Of a stretch of 59,979 bases of DNA, positions 27,679-35,759 are shown piece after piece. The DNA comes from Serratia marcescens. GTDB taxonomy: Bacteria; Pseudomonadota; Gammaproteobacteria; Enterobacterales; Enterobacteriaceae. The notes beneath the pieces were generated by a model. The model saw only the letters and a program-made list of their open reading frames with translations, did no database searches and was not told the DNA's origin. The translations under genes were made by a program, and so were the position numbers. Positions within the stretch are counted from its first letter, which is position 1. Each line of letters begins with the position of its first letter. The stretch is from the NCBI GenBank assembly GCA_015548865.1, contig JADMXW010000008.1:144120-204098 (forward strand). Reading direction: 5' to 3'.

Positions 27679-28392
27679 ATGTTGCGATCGGTAATGCTAT
27701 CCCTGCTGGCTTTATTGTCTTGGCAGGTTCAGGCGGCGTATCAATGTGAAGCGAACCCGCAGGATGATATCTTCATTACACCGCAACAGGTGCAAGTGGT
27801 GGGGGCAAGCGGAAATCTGCTGATTTCTCCGCAGGGGGATGTCACTCGCAATCAGACGGCGTTGACGCTCACTGCGGCGCAGCGCCAGCAGGCTAAGGCG
27901 TACCAGGCGGATTTACGTCAACAATTGCCTTGGATTGAGCAGGGAGCTCGCCAGCATCTGGAAAAAGCGCGTGTGGCATTGGATGGCGTGATTGCCCAGG
28001 AACTGGGCAGTGACAGTAATGTGCGCAACAGATTGACCACCCTTGATTCCCAGCTTAAGCAGCAAATGGCGCGTATTCTTGAACCGCGTAGTGATGGCAT
28101 TGCGTTTCATCATCAGGCCATCAAGCAAGTTGAGCAGGATGGGCGCCAAATGGTGCAACAGGCCCTTGGTGGCGTGCTGCAAGACAGCCTGAATGAGATG
28201 GGCGTGAAGCAGCTCTCCAGTGGGGGCAACCCATTGCAAGCGATGATGGGGAACTTGGGTAATCTGCAAAAGGCGATTCAAACCGAGTGGAATAATCAGG
28301 AACTCACGTTCCAGCGCTTTGGCAAGGATGTGTGCCAGCGAGTGATTTCACTGGAAAATCAGCGTAAGCAGTTGCTCAAATCCCTTCCATGA
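27679..28392 (+). CDS. yggN: YggN, DUF2884 periplasmic protein
   Basis: 237 aa. Signal peptide MLRSVMLSLLALLSWQVQA, then a mature helical protein starting AYQCEANP, matching DUF2884. The function is unknown. It is the third gene of trmB-yggL-yggN, 23 bp after yggL, as in E. coli. Confidence 0.9.
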   Translation: MLRSVMLSLLALLSWQVQAAYQCEANPQDDIFITPQQVQVVGASGNLLISPQGDVTRNQTALTLTAAQRQQAKAYQADLRQQLPWIEQGARQHLEKARVALDGVIAQELGSDSNVRNRLTTLDSQLKQQMARILEPRSDGIAFHHQAIKQVEQDGRQMVQQALGGVLQDSLNEMGVKQLSSGGNPLQAMMGNLGNLQKAIQTEWNNQELTFQRFGKDVCQRVISLENQRKQLLKSLP

Positions 28393-28403
28393 CGGTTTCT
28401 TCT

Positions 28404-28444
28404 GGGTCACTCTGATGAAGCTGTTTCGCCAGAATGACCCTTTT
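28404..28444 (+). terminator. Terminator of trmB-yggL-yggN
   Basis: GGGTCA-TCTG / CAGA-TGACCC stem with one C-A mismatch, followed by TTTT, starting 12 bp after the yggN stop. Confidence 0.65.
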
Positions 28445-28470
28445 ACTCCTCCCTTAATCTGTGCGTTTGA

Positions 28471-28714
28471 TATACCCATGATATTTCAAATTGCATGGGT
28501 ATTAGTGCTACTCATTATTCATCACGTCTCTGCGTTTCACCTCTTATGAGGCTGCTGCAAGCTGTAGTTAAATCTATTTGTGATGTATTTGTAAATAAAA
28601 GCAATGCATTGATTGGTTTTTTGGGGCGTCCTTGAGCTTAACCGTGCGGGCTAGTGCAAACGCTGTTCAAATACGTTAACATTTTTTCCTACAACTCGAA
28701 TTATTTAGGGTATA
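28471..28714. mobile_element. Decayed MITE-like element with TATACCC / GGGTATA ends
   Basis: 244 bp. It begins TATACCC at 28471 and ends GGGTATA at 28714. The ends resemble the intact element at 54679-54955 in reverse orientation: TTCAAATTGCA near the left end corresponds to TTCAAGTTGCA, and CAACTCGAATTATTTAGGG near the right end is an exact match to its other end. The interior is degraded. No coding capacity. Confidence 0.7.
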
Positions 28715-28924
28715 GGTCTTATAGCCGATTTGTGAAAGCAAGTTATGGTTATACAGATATCATGTTTTTACATTATGTCATCTATTTTATTTTTCTGTAA
28801 AAATGAAAAAAATAGATGGTAAATTACAGCTGGATATATTTTATATAAGGTGAGTTTCTATTTCTTTATTGTTTCTGTGTTCTTAATGTGGAGATGTTGG
28901 GTATTTTTTAATAAAGGAATAAGC
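28715..28924 (+). promoter_or_regulatory. AT-rich leader of the chaperone-effector pair
   Basis: About 210 very AT-rich bases containing a TTTTTCTG/CAGAAAAA-like dyad with CATCTATTTTATTTTT against AAAAAATAGATG (28779-28818). No HrpL box (GGAACC...CCACNNA) was seen. AT-richness suits H-NS silencing of acquired DNA, which is inference. Confidence 0.45.
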
Positions 28925-29380
28925 ATGACCTTTGCTGAATTATTGCAGGCAATTTCTGCCGATATGCATGTGGATCTCAATAAGGCGGTTGATAGTGGTG
29001 GCTGCGCTATTCGCTTTGAAAATAATGTTGCTATAAATATCGAGTGTCAAAACGATGAGGTCTATCTTTTTTCTCCCGTAATGCGTACTGCCGATATTCT
29101 TTCTGATGATTTTTTTGCATCTTTATTACAAATTCACTTATTTGGTGTGGCTACCGAGCGTTGTTGGTTTGGTTTTGATGCAAGCGGTAATCAGGTGATT
29201 CTTTTTCATATGATTACGTTGTCGAATATGGATACTGCTACTGTAATAAAGCGCATTGAAACGCTCATTACACAAGTTCAATATTGGCAAGAAAACCTGC
29301 CTAAGATTGCCAACCGTATGCCGCTACATTCAATTACTCAAGCAAGTACCGATAGATACAGATACCGAGGTTCAACATGA
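28925..29380 (+). CDS. CesT-like type III secretion chaperone (predicted)
   Basis: 151 aa from ATG 28925, which follows AAAGGA by seven bases; 25 codons are open upstream without a ribosome site. The size, net negative charge and pattern (MTFAELLQAISADM... GGCAIRFENNVAINIEC... WFGFDASGNQVILFHMITL) fit class I, CesT/SycE-type chaperones, which bind the N-terminal part of one effector and keep it export-ready. Its stop overlaps the start of the 600-codon gene by 4 bp (ATGA), the usual chaperone-effector layout. No secretion-machine genes are in the window. Confidence 0.6.
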   Translation: MTFAELLQAISADMHVDLNKAVDSGGCAIRFENNVAINIECQNDEVYLFSPVMRTADILSDDFFASLLQIHLFGVATERCWFGFDASGNQVILFHMITLSNMDTATVIKRIETLITQVQYWQENLPKIANRMPLHSITQASTDRYRYRGST

Positions 29381-31179
29381 ATGTTTCGGCAGGAATGAAA
29401 CTTGCTGCCCGTACGGTGACGTATAAAGCAATGGACAGCAGCAAAGTCATTGACACTCTGGTTAACCGGATTACTTTCGGTTCTGTTACTCGCGACACTT
29501 TAGCAAAGAATATCCTCTCCGGTACCATTAATCTTGCTCAAGAATACGCGTGCGATCAAAAATTGCTGGGTGATCGCAGTGCTGAAATTGTTAGCTTGGT
29601 TAGAAGCGTATTATTTGATAATACGCTAAAGCAAGTAAAGGACGGCGCAGGTCCTTTGGTTTCTTTATTGATGGAATACAACGGGAATAATCAATGTTCC
29701 ACCTTCTTGGCGAGTAAGATTGCCGGATGTTTCCTGCCTGATATGTTACAGGATCATGCAATGGAGCGCATTTTGTGTGCCTGGTCAAAGCAGGAATCAG
29801 GTTCTAAAGTGATGAGGCTGGCAATAGAAAATGCACTCACAGGGGTTTATGGCGGAAAAATGATCTCTGCGACATTTATGTCAGTGCTAAAACGCACGAT
29901 TCTCGATAAAGCTGAGTATCAAAGCAATACTGCATTACATCGCATCGCGGCAAAAGAGTTGCAGCGACACTACACGCAAAGTAAAGAACTCGTTCCTGAA
30001 ATTTCATTATGCTCAGTGATATCATCCGTAACCGCAGAAACATACAGCCATGTTTCGTCTCTGTGCTTGCAATCAGAAGTCATGCGGAATGTTTTACAAT
30101 TGCCAGCCAAAATAAAAGAAGCCTTTAACGAACTCAGCACATGGCTGCCAAATGAGGACTCCCGTGTCGACCAAAAAACGGTCTGCGATCTTGTCGAACT
30201 CGCCATCCTTGCTCATAAAACACAGCAACCTGAGCAGGTTGATGAAATGTTCAAGATGATTGCAGGTCTATCTGAACATGTTCGAAGTGAATTCCAACAT
30301 AAATATGAACAGCTAAAACCTTTATTAGAGAGGATGCCGCTAGCTAACATTGAATTTGGGCAGAACTGGCTTAATGAATTGGAATCAGTCTCGTTCAAAC
30401 ATAATAGCAAGAAAGCCGTTTCCCCCGAATTGCGTGATTTCATGAAAAACGTTTTTTCTCTACCAATGAAGCACCCTGAAGAAGCACATACTTATTTTAT
30501 TGATGGTATGTTTATCGATGAATTGCGACAGGGGATGATACTCAATGTCGATAATAGCCATAAAAATTATGGTCAGCGGGCTGTTGATATGGGGGGAGAA
30601 TTGCTTTCAATCATCAAGGGAATGTTCTCGCTGCCTGAAGGTCTGACAGAAACACAAAAACGTCAAGTAGGGAAACTTTCTGAAATGGTTAATCACCATC
30701 CAATGAGTCTGCTGGCGCTAACGCATCAAATTGCCCCTAAACAAGTTCTTAATAGGGTAGGGGATAATGTATTAAATGGATTAAACCGTAAGCCAGGTGA
30801 TTTGATTTATATCGACAACATGTGGATGAAAATAGGGCCGCCGCAGCTAAGTGTTATCGTGAGTAAGGACTGTGGGGTTGACGTTACGACCAAGATAGCT
30901 TGGCCTGTGGAACAATTGGGTAAGTCACCCGATGCAATACACCCCTTATCGGGAGGAACAAACACCGTTTCTGTCACCACCAACAGCCATTTGCTGTTCA
31001 ATGAGCACGGGTTGAAGAGCAAGTCAGTAACAATTTCAGACATCAATGTCGATATTGTTGAAAAATTAACGCTCAACCAACCGGATGATAATTATAATTC
31101 TAGTGCGCCGAACTGGCTAAACTTTGATCTGCAGCGAAGATCATTATCCCCATTGCTTGGTGGGGCTTCCAGTTGCTAA
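29377..31179 (+). CDS. Candidate type III secreted effector, unknown family
   Basis: 600 aa, not recognised. No signal peptide, transmembrane helix or known catalytic motif was seen. The first ~60 residues are Ser/Thr-rich (MNVSAGMKLAARTVTYKAMD), as expected for a secretion signal and chaperone-binding region. The middle is helical with clustered Leu, and the C-terminus (about 470-600) looks more beta-rich and ends LLGGASSC. Base composition is more AT-rich than the backbone, and the pair replaces an intergenic gap between yggN and tas. The effector call rests on the overlapping CesT-like gene and the foreign context. A toxin-immunity or other two-gene unit is the alternative. Confidence 0.5.
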   Translation: MNVSAGMKLAARTVTYKAMDSSKVIDTLVNRITFGSVTRDTLAKNILSGTINLAQEYACDQKLLGDRSAEIVSLVRSVLFDNTLKQVKDGAGPLVSLLMEYNGNNQCSTFLASKIAGCFLPDMLQDHAMERILCAWSKQESGSKVMRLAIENALTGVYGGKMISATFMSVLKRTILDKAEYQSNTALHRIAAKELQRHYTQSKELVPEISLCSVISSVTAETYSHVSSLCLQSEVMRNVLQLPAKIKEAFNELSTWLPNEDSRVDQKTVCDLVELAILAHKTQQPEQVDEMFKMIAGLSEHVRSEFQHKYEQLKPLLERMPLANIEFGQNWLNELESVSFKHNSKKAVSPELRDFMKNVFSLPMKHPEEAHTYFIDGMFIDELRQGMILNVDNSHKNYGQRAVDMGGELLSIIKGMFSLPEGLTETQKRQVGKLSEMVNHHPMSLLALTHQIAPKQVLNRVGDNVLNGLNRKPGDLIYIDNMWMKIGPPQLSVIVSKDCGVDVTTKIAWPVEQLGKSPDAIHPLSGGTNTVSVTTNSHLLFNEHGLKSKSVTISDINVDIVEKLTLNQPDDNYNSSAPNWLNFDLQRRSLSPLLGGASSC

Positions 31180-31361
31180 GTGCTGATATTTTTCTGGCAT
31201 CGTTAACCTCTAACTTGTTCTCAATGAACAGCAAGATGTAAATGATGTTATTTCGCTTTGCTGTATGTCACGTTAGCCCCAAATGCCAGTAACTATCTAT
31301 GCCTTGGGGCAAGGGTGGTGCCCAAACAATAGCGGCGGCACACGCTATATTGAGAAGAGCG

Positions 31362-31387
31362 AAAAAAAAGCCCAGCATGTGCTGGGC
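31362..31387 (-). terminator. Rho-independent terminator of tas
   Basis: GCCCAGC/GCTGGGC stem with loop ATGT (31370-31387), followed on the minus strand by eight T's. It lies 24 bp after the tas stop codon. Confidence 0.85.
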
Positions 31388-31411
31388 CCTGATAGGTATT
31401 TTAGTGGCACA

Positions 31412-32452
31412 TCAAGGCGCTGGGATGGTAAATCGACGGTGGATCTCTTCCAGCTCAGTCAGCACGTCGGAATTCAATTGAATCTCAAGGCTGGCAAGGT
31501 TGGTATCGAGTTGCTCAAGTGTTGTCGCACCCAGAATGGTGCTGGCGACAAAGGGCTGTTGACGCACAAATGCCAGTGCCATCTGCGCTGGGTCCAATCC
31601 GTGACGGTGCGCAAGTGCCACATACTCAGCAATGGCTTGCTGAGTATGTGGTGCGCTGTAGCGTACAAATCGGCTGAACAGCGTATTGCGCGCACCAGCA
31701 GGCTGAGCACCGTTCAAATATTTCCCGGTTAACGTACCAAAAGCGAGGGGAGAATAGGCCAACAGTTCCACGCCCTCGTGTTGGCTTATTTCGGCCAAAC
31801 CGACTTCAAAGCTGCGATTGAGCAGGCTGTACGGATTCTGGATGGAGACGATACGTGGCAGATTATGCTTTTCGGCCAGTTGCAGATAGCGCATCACGCC
31901 CCAGGGCGTTTCATTCGAGACCCCAATATAGCGGATCTTTCCCGCCCGTACCTGTTCTTCAAGTGCTTCCAGTGTTTCCAGCAGTGTCACTGTCGCTTTG
32001 TCATCGGTGTATTGATAATTCAATTTACCAAAACAGTTGGTCTGTCTCTGCGGCCAATGCACCTGATAAAGATCGAGATAGTCGGTATTAAGGCGCGTAA
32101 GGCTGGCGTCCAGTGCTGCACGGATATTTTTACGATCTAATGCCTGCTGTGGACGAATACCAACATCGCTGCCACGGCTTGGCCCGGCGACTTTACTCGC
32201 CAGAATCAGCTTTTCTCTGCCGCCACGCGAGGCTAACCAAGAGCCAATATAGCGTTCTGTTAGCCCCTGCGTCTCTGGCCGTGGCGGAACGGGATACATC
32301 TCTGCGGTGTCAATCAGGTTAATGCCAGCCGCCACTGCGCGATCGAGCTGCGCGTGCGCCTCAGCTTCGCTGTTTTGTTCACCAAACGTCATGGTGCCCA
32401 AGCTGAGCACGCTGACTTCTAAAGCACTATGGGGAATACGGTGATAGAGCAT
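31412..32452 (-). CDS. tas: Aldo-keto reductase Tas
   Basis: 346 aa TIM-barrel NADP(H)-dependent reductase. It starts MLYHRIPHSALEVSVLSLGT; the catalytic Asp-Tyr pair lies in IDTAEMYPVPP, a Lys in ILASKVAG and a His in YQVHWPQR. Known: E. coli Tas suppresses tyrosine auxotrophy by supporting prephenate dehydrogenase function; its native substrate is unclear. It is followed by its own terminator; the lplT-aas neighbours of E. coli are not here. Confidence 0.93.
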   Translation of the reverse strand: MLYHRIPHSALEVSVLSLGTMTFGEQNSEAEAHAQLDRAVAAGINLIDTAEMYPVPPRPETQGLTERYIGSWLASRGGREKLILASKVAGPSRGSDVGIRPQQALDRKNIRAALDASLTRLNTDYLDLYQVHWPQRQTNCFGKLNYQYTDDKATVTLLETLEALEEQVRAGKIRYIGVSNETPWGVMRYLQLAEKHNLPRIVSIQNPYSLLNRSFEVGLAEISQHEGVELLAYSPLAFGTLTGKYLNGAQPAGARNTLFSRFVRYSAPHTQQAIAEYVALAHRHGLDPAQMALAFVRQQPFVASTILGATTLEQLDTNLASLEIQLNSDVLTELEEIHRRFTIPAP

Positions 32453-32615
32453 TGCCAGCTTCCTTAATGTCTGAAAATCCCGGCGTCCTCATCCCTACAC
32501 AAAGGGAAAAACCAGCGCCTGTTTCTGACTATAACCAAGCAATGCTATGGGGGGAAGCTTCTTTGATGGCTTCATGGTGTGAAAAAAAGGCTAAGAAGGC
32601 AGGCTGCCCCTGAGA

Positions 32616-32831
32616 TTAACGCTGAACAATCTGGGAAACAATTTCATTATTGATCTGCCGCCACTGCCCATTTTCATCAAGATAACTGAGCAGACCGGTA
32701 TCTTTATCCAACGCAGGTTTGTTTTTCGTCAGCAACATCTGTCCTTCTTTCGTTGCAATGACATAGTTGTTGCTACACCCGCTTAGGAACAAGGCTAAAA
32801 GGCACAGCGCGATGGCTTTGTGTCGAATCAT
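32616..32831 (-). CDS. ygdR: YgdR/YgdI-type small lipoprotein
   Basis: 71 aa. Signal with lipobox LSGC (Cys19), then a ~50-residue DUF903 SH3-like domain (NYVIATKEGQMLLTKNKP... YLDENGQWRQIN). Function unknown. The position between tas and ygdQ is that of E. coli ygdR. Confidence 0.9.
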   Translation of the reverse strand: MIRHKAIALCLLALFLSGCSNNYVIATKEGQMLLTKNKPALDKDTGLLSYLDENGQWRQINNEIVSQIVQR

Positions 32832-33020
32832 CGTCTAGTAGTCCACTCAAATAATAAAAAACGGGTGACGGTTCTCTTTAGAACCTAATCTCTATCAAAA
32901 AAGGTGAATATACAAGATGAGTCTAGCAAAGCATAAAAGAGAAAAATGTAGGAATAATGGAAATAATCGGTGATTTGGCCGTAAAGAGACTGCGGGCAGC
33001 GCATGCTGCCCGCCTGACCG

Positions 33021-33737
33021 CTACTCTTCGCTTGTCGCTTTTTTGCTGCGCATCAGATTCAGCGCTTCAACCGACATTGAGAAGAACATGGCAAAATAGA
33101 TATAGCCTTTGGGAACGTGAACATCGACGCTCTCTAAAATCAACGTGAAGCCCACCAGGATCAGGAAAGAAAGTGCCAGCATTTTCACTGAGGGATGGCG
33201 ATCGACAAACTCACCGATGGCGCGAGCAGAAAACATCATCACGCCCACGGCAATCACCACGGCAGCCATCATGATAAACAGATGATCGGATAGTCCAACG
33301 GCAGTGATGACAGAGTCGAGGCTGAAGATGATATCTAACAGCATAATCTGCACGATGGCCCCAAAAAATGAATGCACCTGGCTGGCATGCGCTTCTGAAC
33401 CGCCTTCAATGGTATCATGGACTTCACGACTGGATTTCCAAATCAGGAACAGCCCACCGAAAAACAGGATCAGATCGCGGACGGAAATTTCATTCTCCAT
33501 CAGCGTAAACAGCGGGTTGGTAAGGCGAATAACCCAGGCTATCGAAGCAAGCAGGCCCAGGCGCATCAGCATGGCACCCAAAAGCCCGATACGGCGCGCT
33601 TTATTTTGCTGCGCTTTTGGTAATTTAGCGACAACCAGTGAAAGGAAGATGATGTTGTCGATACCTAGCACTATCTCCAAAATGGTCAACGTGCCGAGAG
33701 CCAACCATGCATTCGGATCAACAATCCAATCAAACAT
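33021..33737 (-). CDS. ygdQ: TerC-family inner-membrane protein YgdQ
   Basis: 238 aa with about seven hydrophobic segments. Conserved acidic membrane motifs EIVLGIDNIIFLS near the N-terminus and DIIFSLDSVITAVG in the middle are the TerC-family signature, linked to metal ion transport. The exact substrate is unknown. It lies between ygdR and mutH, as in E. coli. Confidence 0.9.
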   Translation of the reverse strand: MFDWIVDPNAWLALGTLTILEIVLGIDNIIFLSLVVAKLPKAQQNKARRIGLLGAMLMRLGLLASIAWVIRLTNPLFTLMENEISVRDLILFFGGLFLIWKSSREVHDTIEGGSEAHASQVHSFFGAIVQIMLLDIIFSLDSVITAVGLSDHLFIMMAAVVIAVGVMMFSARAIGEFVDRHPSVKMLALSFLILVGFTLILESVDVHVPKGYIYFAMFFSMSVEALNLMRSKKATSEE

Positions 33738-33833
33738 TATATCAATTTCATCCTAAACGAAATGTAAATGCCAATTATACTCTTTGCTTTCGGTTTTCTG
33801 GCAAGAAAAAACGATACGTATTCTCTCTGAGAC

Positions 33834-34514
33834 CTAAAGGTGGAAGTGGCGCGCTAGCAACGGACCAGTAAAGGTTTTCTTTAAATAGAATCCGCGTGGC
33901 AATGTCATGATAGGCTGACCAAATTCGCCAATAGCTTGAGTCAGCGCTTTGCTGTTGGCTGCTTTAGGCCGCAACTGCAATACTTCGCCGTGACGTGCAG
34001 TAATGCTCTCCACTTTTCCGAGGACAATCAGGTCCATCAGCTCTTCCCAATCTCGACGCAACAGCATCTCCTCCTCTGGGGAGGGGCTCCAGATAAACGG
34101 TGTGCCGATATGACGTTCACCGAGCGGAATCTCACGCGAACCTTCCACCGGGATCCACAGTACTCGCGCCAGTTTGTGTCGCACATGGCTGCTTTCCCAG
34201 GTTACACCACTGTTGCCGGTTAGTGGCGCTACCGATACAAAAGTGGTTTCGAGTGGTCTTCCCTGCTCATCAATGGGGATTGTTTTTAGCTCCACACCGA
34301 TATCAGGAAAATCTTGCTCGGGTTTACTGCCCGCGCTGGCACCCAGGAAGCGTTCTAGTAGTACACCAATCCACCCCTTGTCCCGTTTGAGGTTAGCGGG
34401 CAGCGGCAAATTTGCTAACGCGGCCAGCTCTGCCAGCGTGTACCCCGCGAGAGCGTGCGCACGTTGAAGAAGAGTATGTTCATCAACTGGTGGTGTCGAT
34501 ATTGGGTTGGGCAT
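33834..34514 (-). CDS. mutH: DNA mismatch repair endonuclease MutH
   Basis: 226 aa. The catalytic residues Asp68, Glu75 and Lys77 ([11 protein letters not shown]) keep the spacing of E. coli Asp70-Glu77-Lys79. It nicks the unmethylated strand at hemimethylated GATC sites after activation by MutS and MutL, which implies Dam methylation in this organism. Divergent from rppH across a DnaA-box-rich gap. Confidence 0.95.
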   Translation of the reverse strand: MPNPISTPPVDEHTLLQRAHALAGYTLAELAALANLPLPANLKRDKGWIGVLLERFLGASAGSKPEQDFPDIGVELKTIPIDEQGRPLETTFVSVAPLTGNSGVTWESSHVRHKLARVLWIPVEGSREIPLGERHIGTPFIWSPSPEEEMLLRRDWEELMDLIVLGKVESITARHGEVLQLRPKAANSKALTQAIGEFGQPIMTLPRGFYLKKTFTGPLLARHFHL

Positions 34515-34719
34515 ATTTACCTATGAAAGCAGGTCGTCAGGTTGACTAAAAAAAATACAGTGTTCATCAGGTTTTTCAACAGGGGGCTACCGTGCAGAAA
34601 GAAAAACAATAATAGCATGATTCATAGCGTATTTTTTTATTTATCCCGCAGCATAGTCCATGCTCGTTTTGTCGTTGTTCACGGATAGACACCGACAATA
34701 AACAGGATCTTACACTAGG

Positions 34720-35045
34720 TTATCCACAGATTTTTGGGATAACCGGGATAAGTCATCACTACTGGTTTGATTTACAGCCTTGACGTCACGGTTTTTTGCG
34801 ATTTTTGTTATTTTATTATCCGATTATCACGTCTGGTCTGTGGATAAAACCGTCTTGGAACAATCTTTCGCCAATGAGCCAAACAGTTGTTATCCCCTCG
34901 GTTCATTTGCAGTGAATATGTCGTGGGCTAAATTTGTATTTTTTTGAAAATAAAGGAAGATTTTTTTGCTTGTACACACTGGTTTTAACGTGAGGGAAAA
35001 GGTTTTCCGCATGCTTTCATTTGGTTCTGCACAGTGATATCCACA
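34720..35045. promoter_or_regulatory. DARS2: DnaA-box cluster between mutH and rppH, probable DARS2
   Basis: Seen: a perfect DnaA box TTATCCACA at 34720-34728, a perfect inverted box TGTGGATAA at 34839-34847, GGGATAA-type partial boxes at 34736-34752 just after the first, TTATCCC near 34879, and a one-mismatch box ATATCCACA at 35037-35045. Known: in E. coli the DnaA-reactivating sequence DARS2, which promotes ADP-to-ATP exchange on DnaA with help from IHF and Fis, lies between mutH and the rppH (nudH) gene. Same place and box clustering make the assignment likely. The gap 34515-35219 holds no gene. Confidence 0.75.
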
Positions 35046-35219
35046 AAAATAGTGAATAAAAGCACTCTAACTGCCGCACACTGTTTATAACTTTTTCCCT
35101 TTCTGTGGGTTAGCGGCGGGTTATTCGTAGAATCAATGCTGTTAAGCAGGAGTTTACCGGCTGGCGGTAGTGTGAAACAATCAGGTCATCTTTGCATTGA
35201 AAGTTTTAGAGGTAGTCCG

Positions 35220-35747
35220 GTGATCGATGATGATGGCTACCGCCCTAACGTTGGTATTGTAATCTGCAATCGGCTTGGCGAAGTGCTATGGGCTCGTCGT
35301 TATGGCCAGCACTCCTGGCAGTTCCCGCAAGGGGGCATTAACCCCGGAGAAAGCCCTGAACAGGCAATGTATCGCGAACTGTTTGAAGAAGTGGGACTCA
35401 GGAAAAAGGATGTCCGTATTCTGGCTTCAACCCGTAGCTGGTTACGTTACAAATTACCAAAACGTTTGGTGCGTTGGGATACAAAACCGGTTTGTATCGG
35501 TCAAAAGCAGAAGTGGTTTCTGCTACAGTTAATGTGCAACGAATCTGATATCAATATGCAAAGCAGCGGTACGCCGGAGTTTGACGGCTGGCGCTGGGTG
35601 AGTTACTGGTATCCTGTGCGTCAGGTGGTGTCGTTTAAACGCGACGTTTACCGTCGGGTGATGAAGGAATTTATCAGCCCGGTTATACAACTTCAAGAGA
35701 ACGCCGCGGCGAGGGCGCCTTCGGTGCCTCGGCGCAAAAGAGGATAA
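35220..35747 (+). CDS. rppH: RNA pyrophosphohydrolase RppH
   Basis: 175 aa from GTG 35220 ([12 protein letters not shown], the family's start); an upstream in-frame ATG at 35136 would add 28 residues without family similarity. The Nudix box GX5EX7REUXEEXGU is intact in [20 protein letters not shown] and the following VGL. It removes pyrophosphate from 5'-triphosphate mRNA ends and so triggers RNase E decay. It is 12 bp upstream of ptsP, an operon conserved in enterics. Confidence 0.94.
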   Translation: MIDDDGYRPNVGIVICNRLGEVLWARRYGQHSWQFPQGGINPGESPEQAMYRELFEEVGLRKKDVRILASTRSWLRYKLPKRLVRWDTKPVCIGQKQKWFLLQLMCNESDINMQSSGTPEFDGWRWVSYWYPVRQVVSFKRDVYRRVMKEFISPVIQLQENAAARAPSVPRRKRG

Positions 35748-35759
35748 GTCGCGTTCATC

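Noticed and set aside
28715..28924. Hrp box controlling the putative effector
   Set aside because: No GGAACC motif with a CCAC partner at 15-16 bp was found in the leader.
31283..31732. 149-codon plus-strand frame overlapping the tas 3' end
   Set aside because: It crosses the tas terminator hairpin and is mostly antisense to tas.
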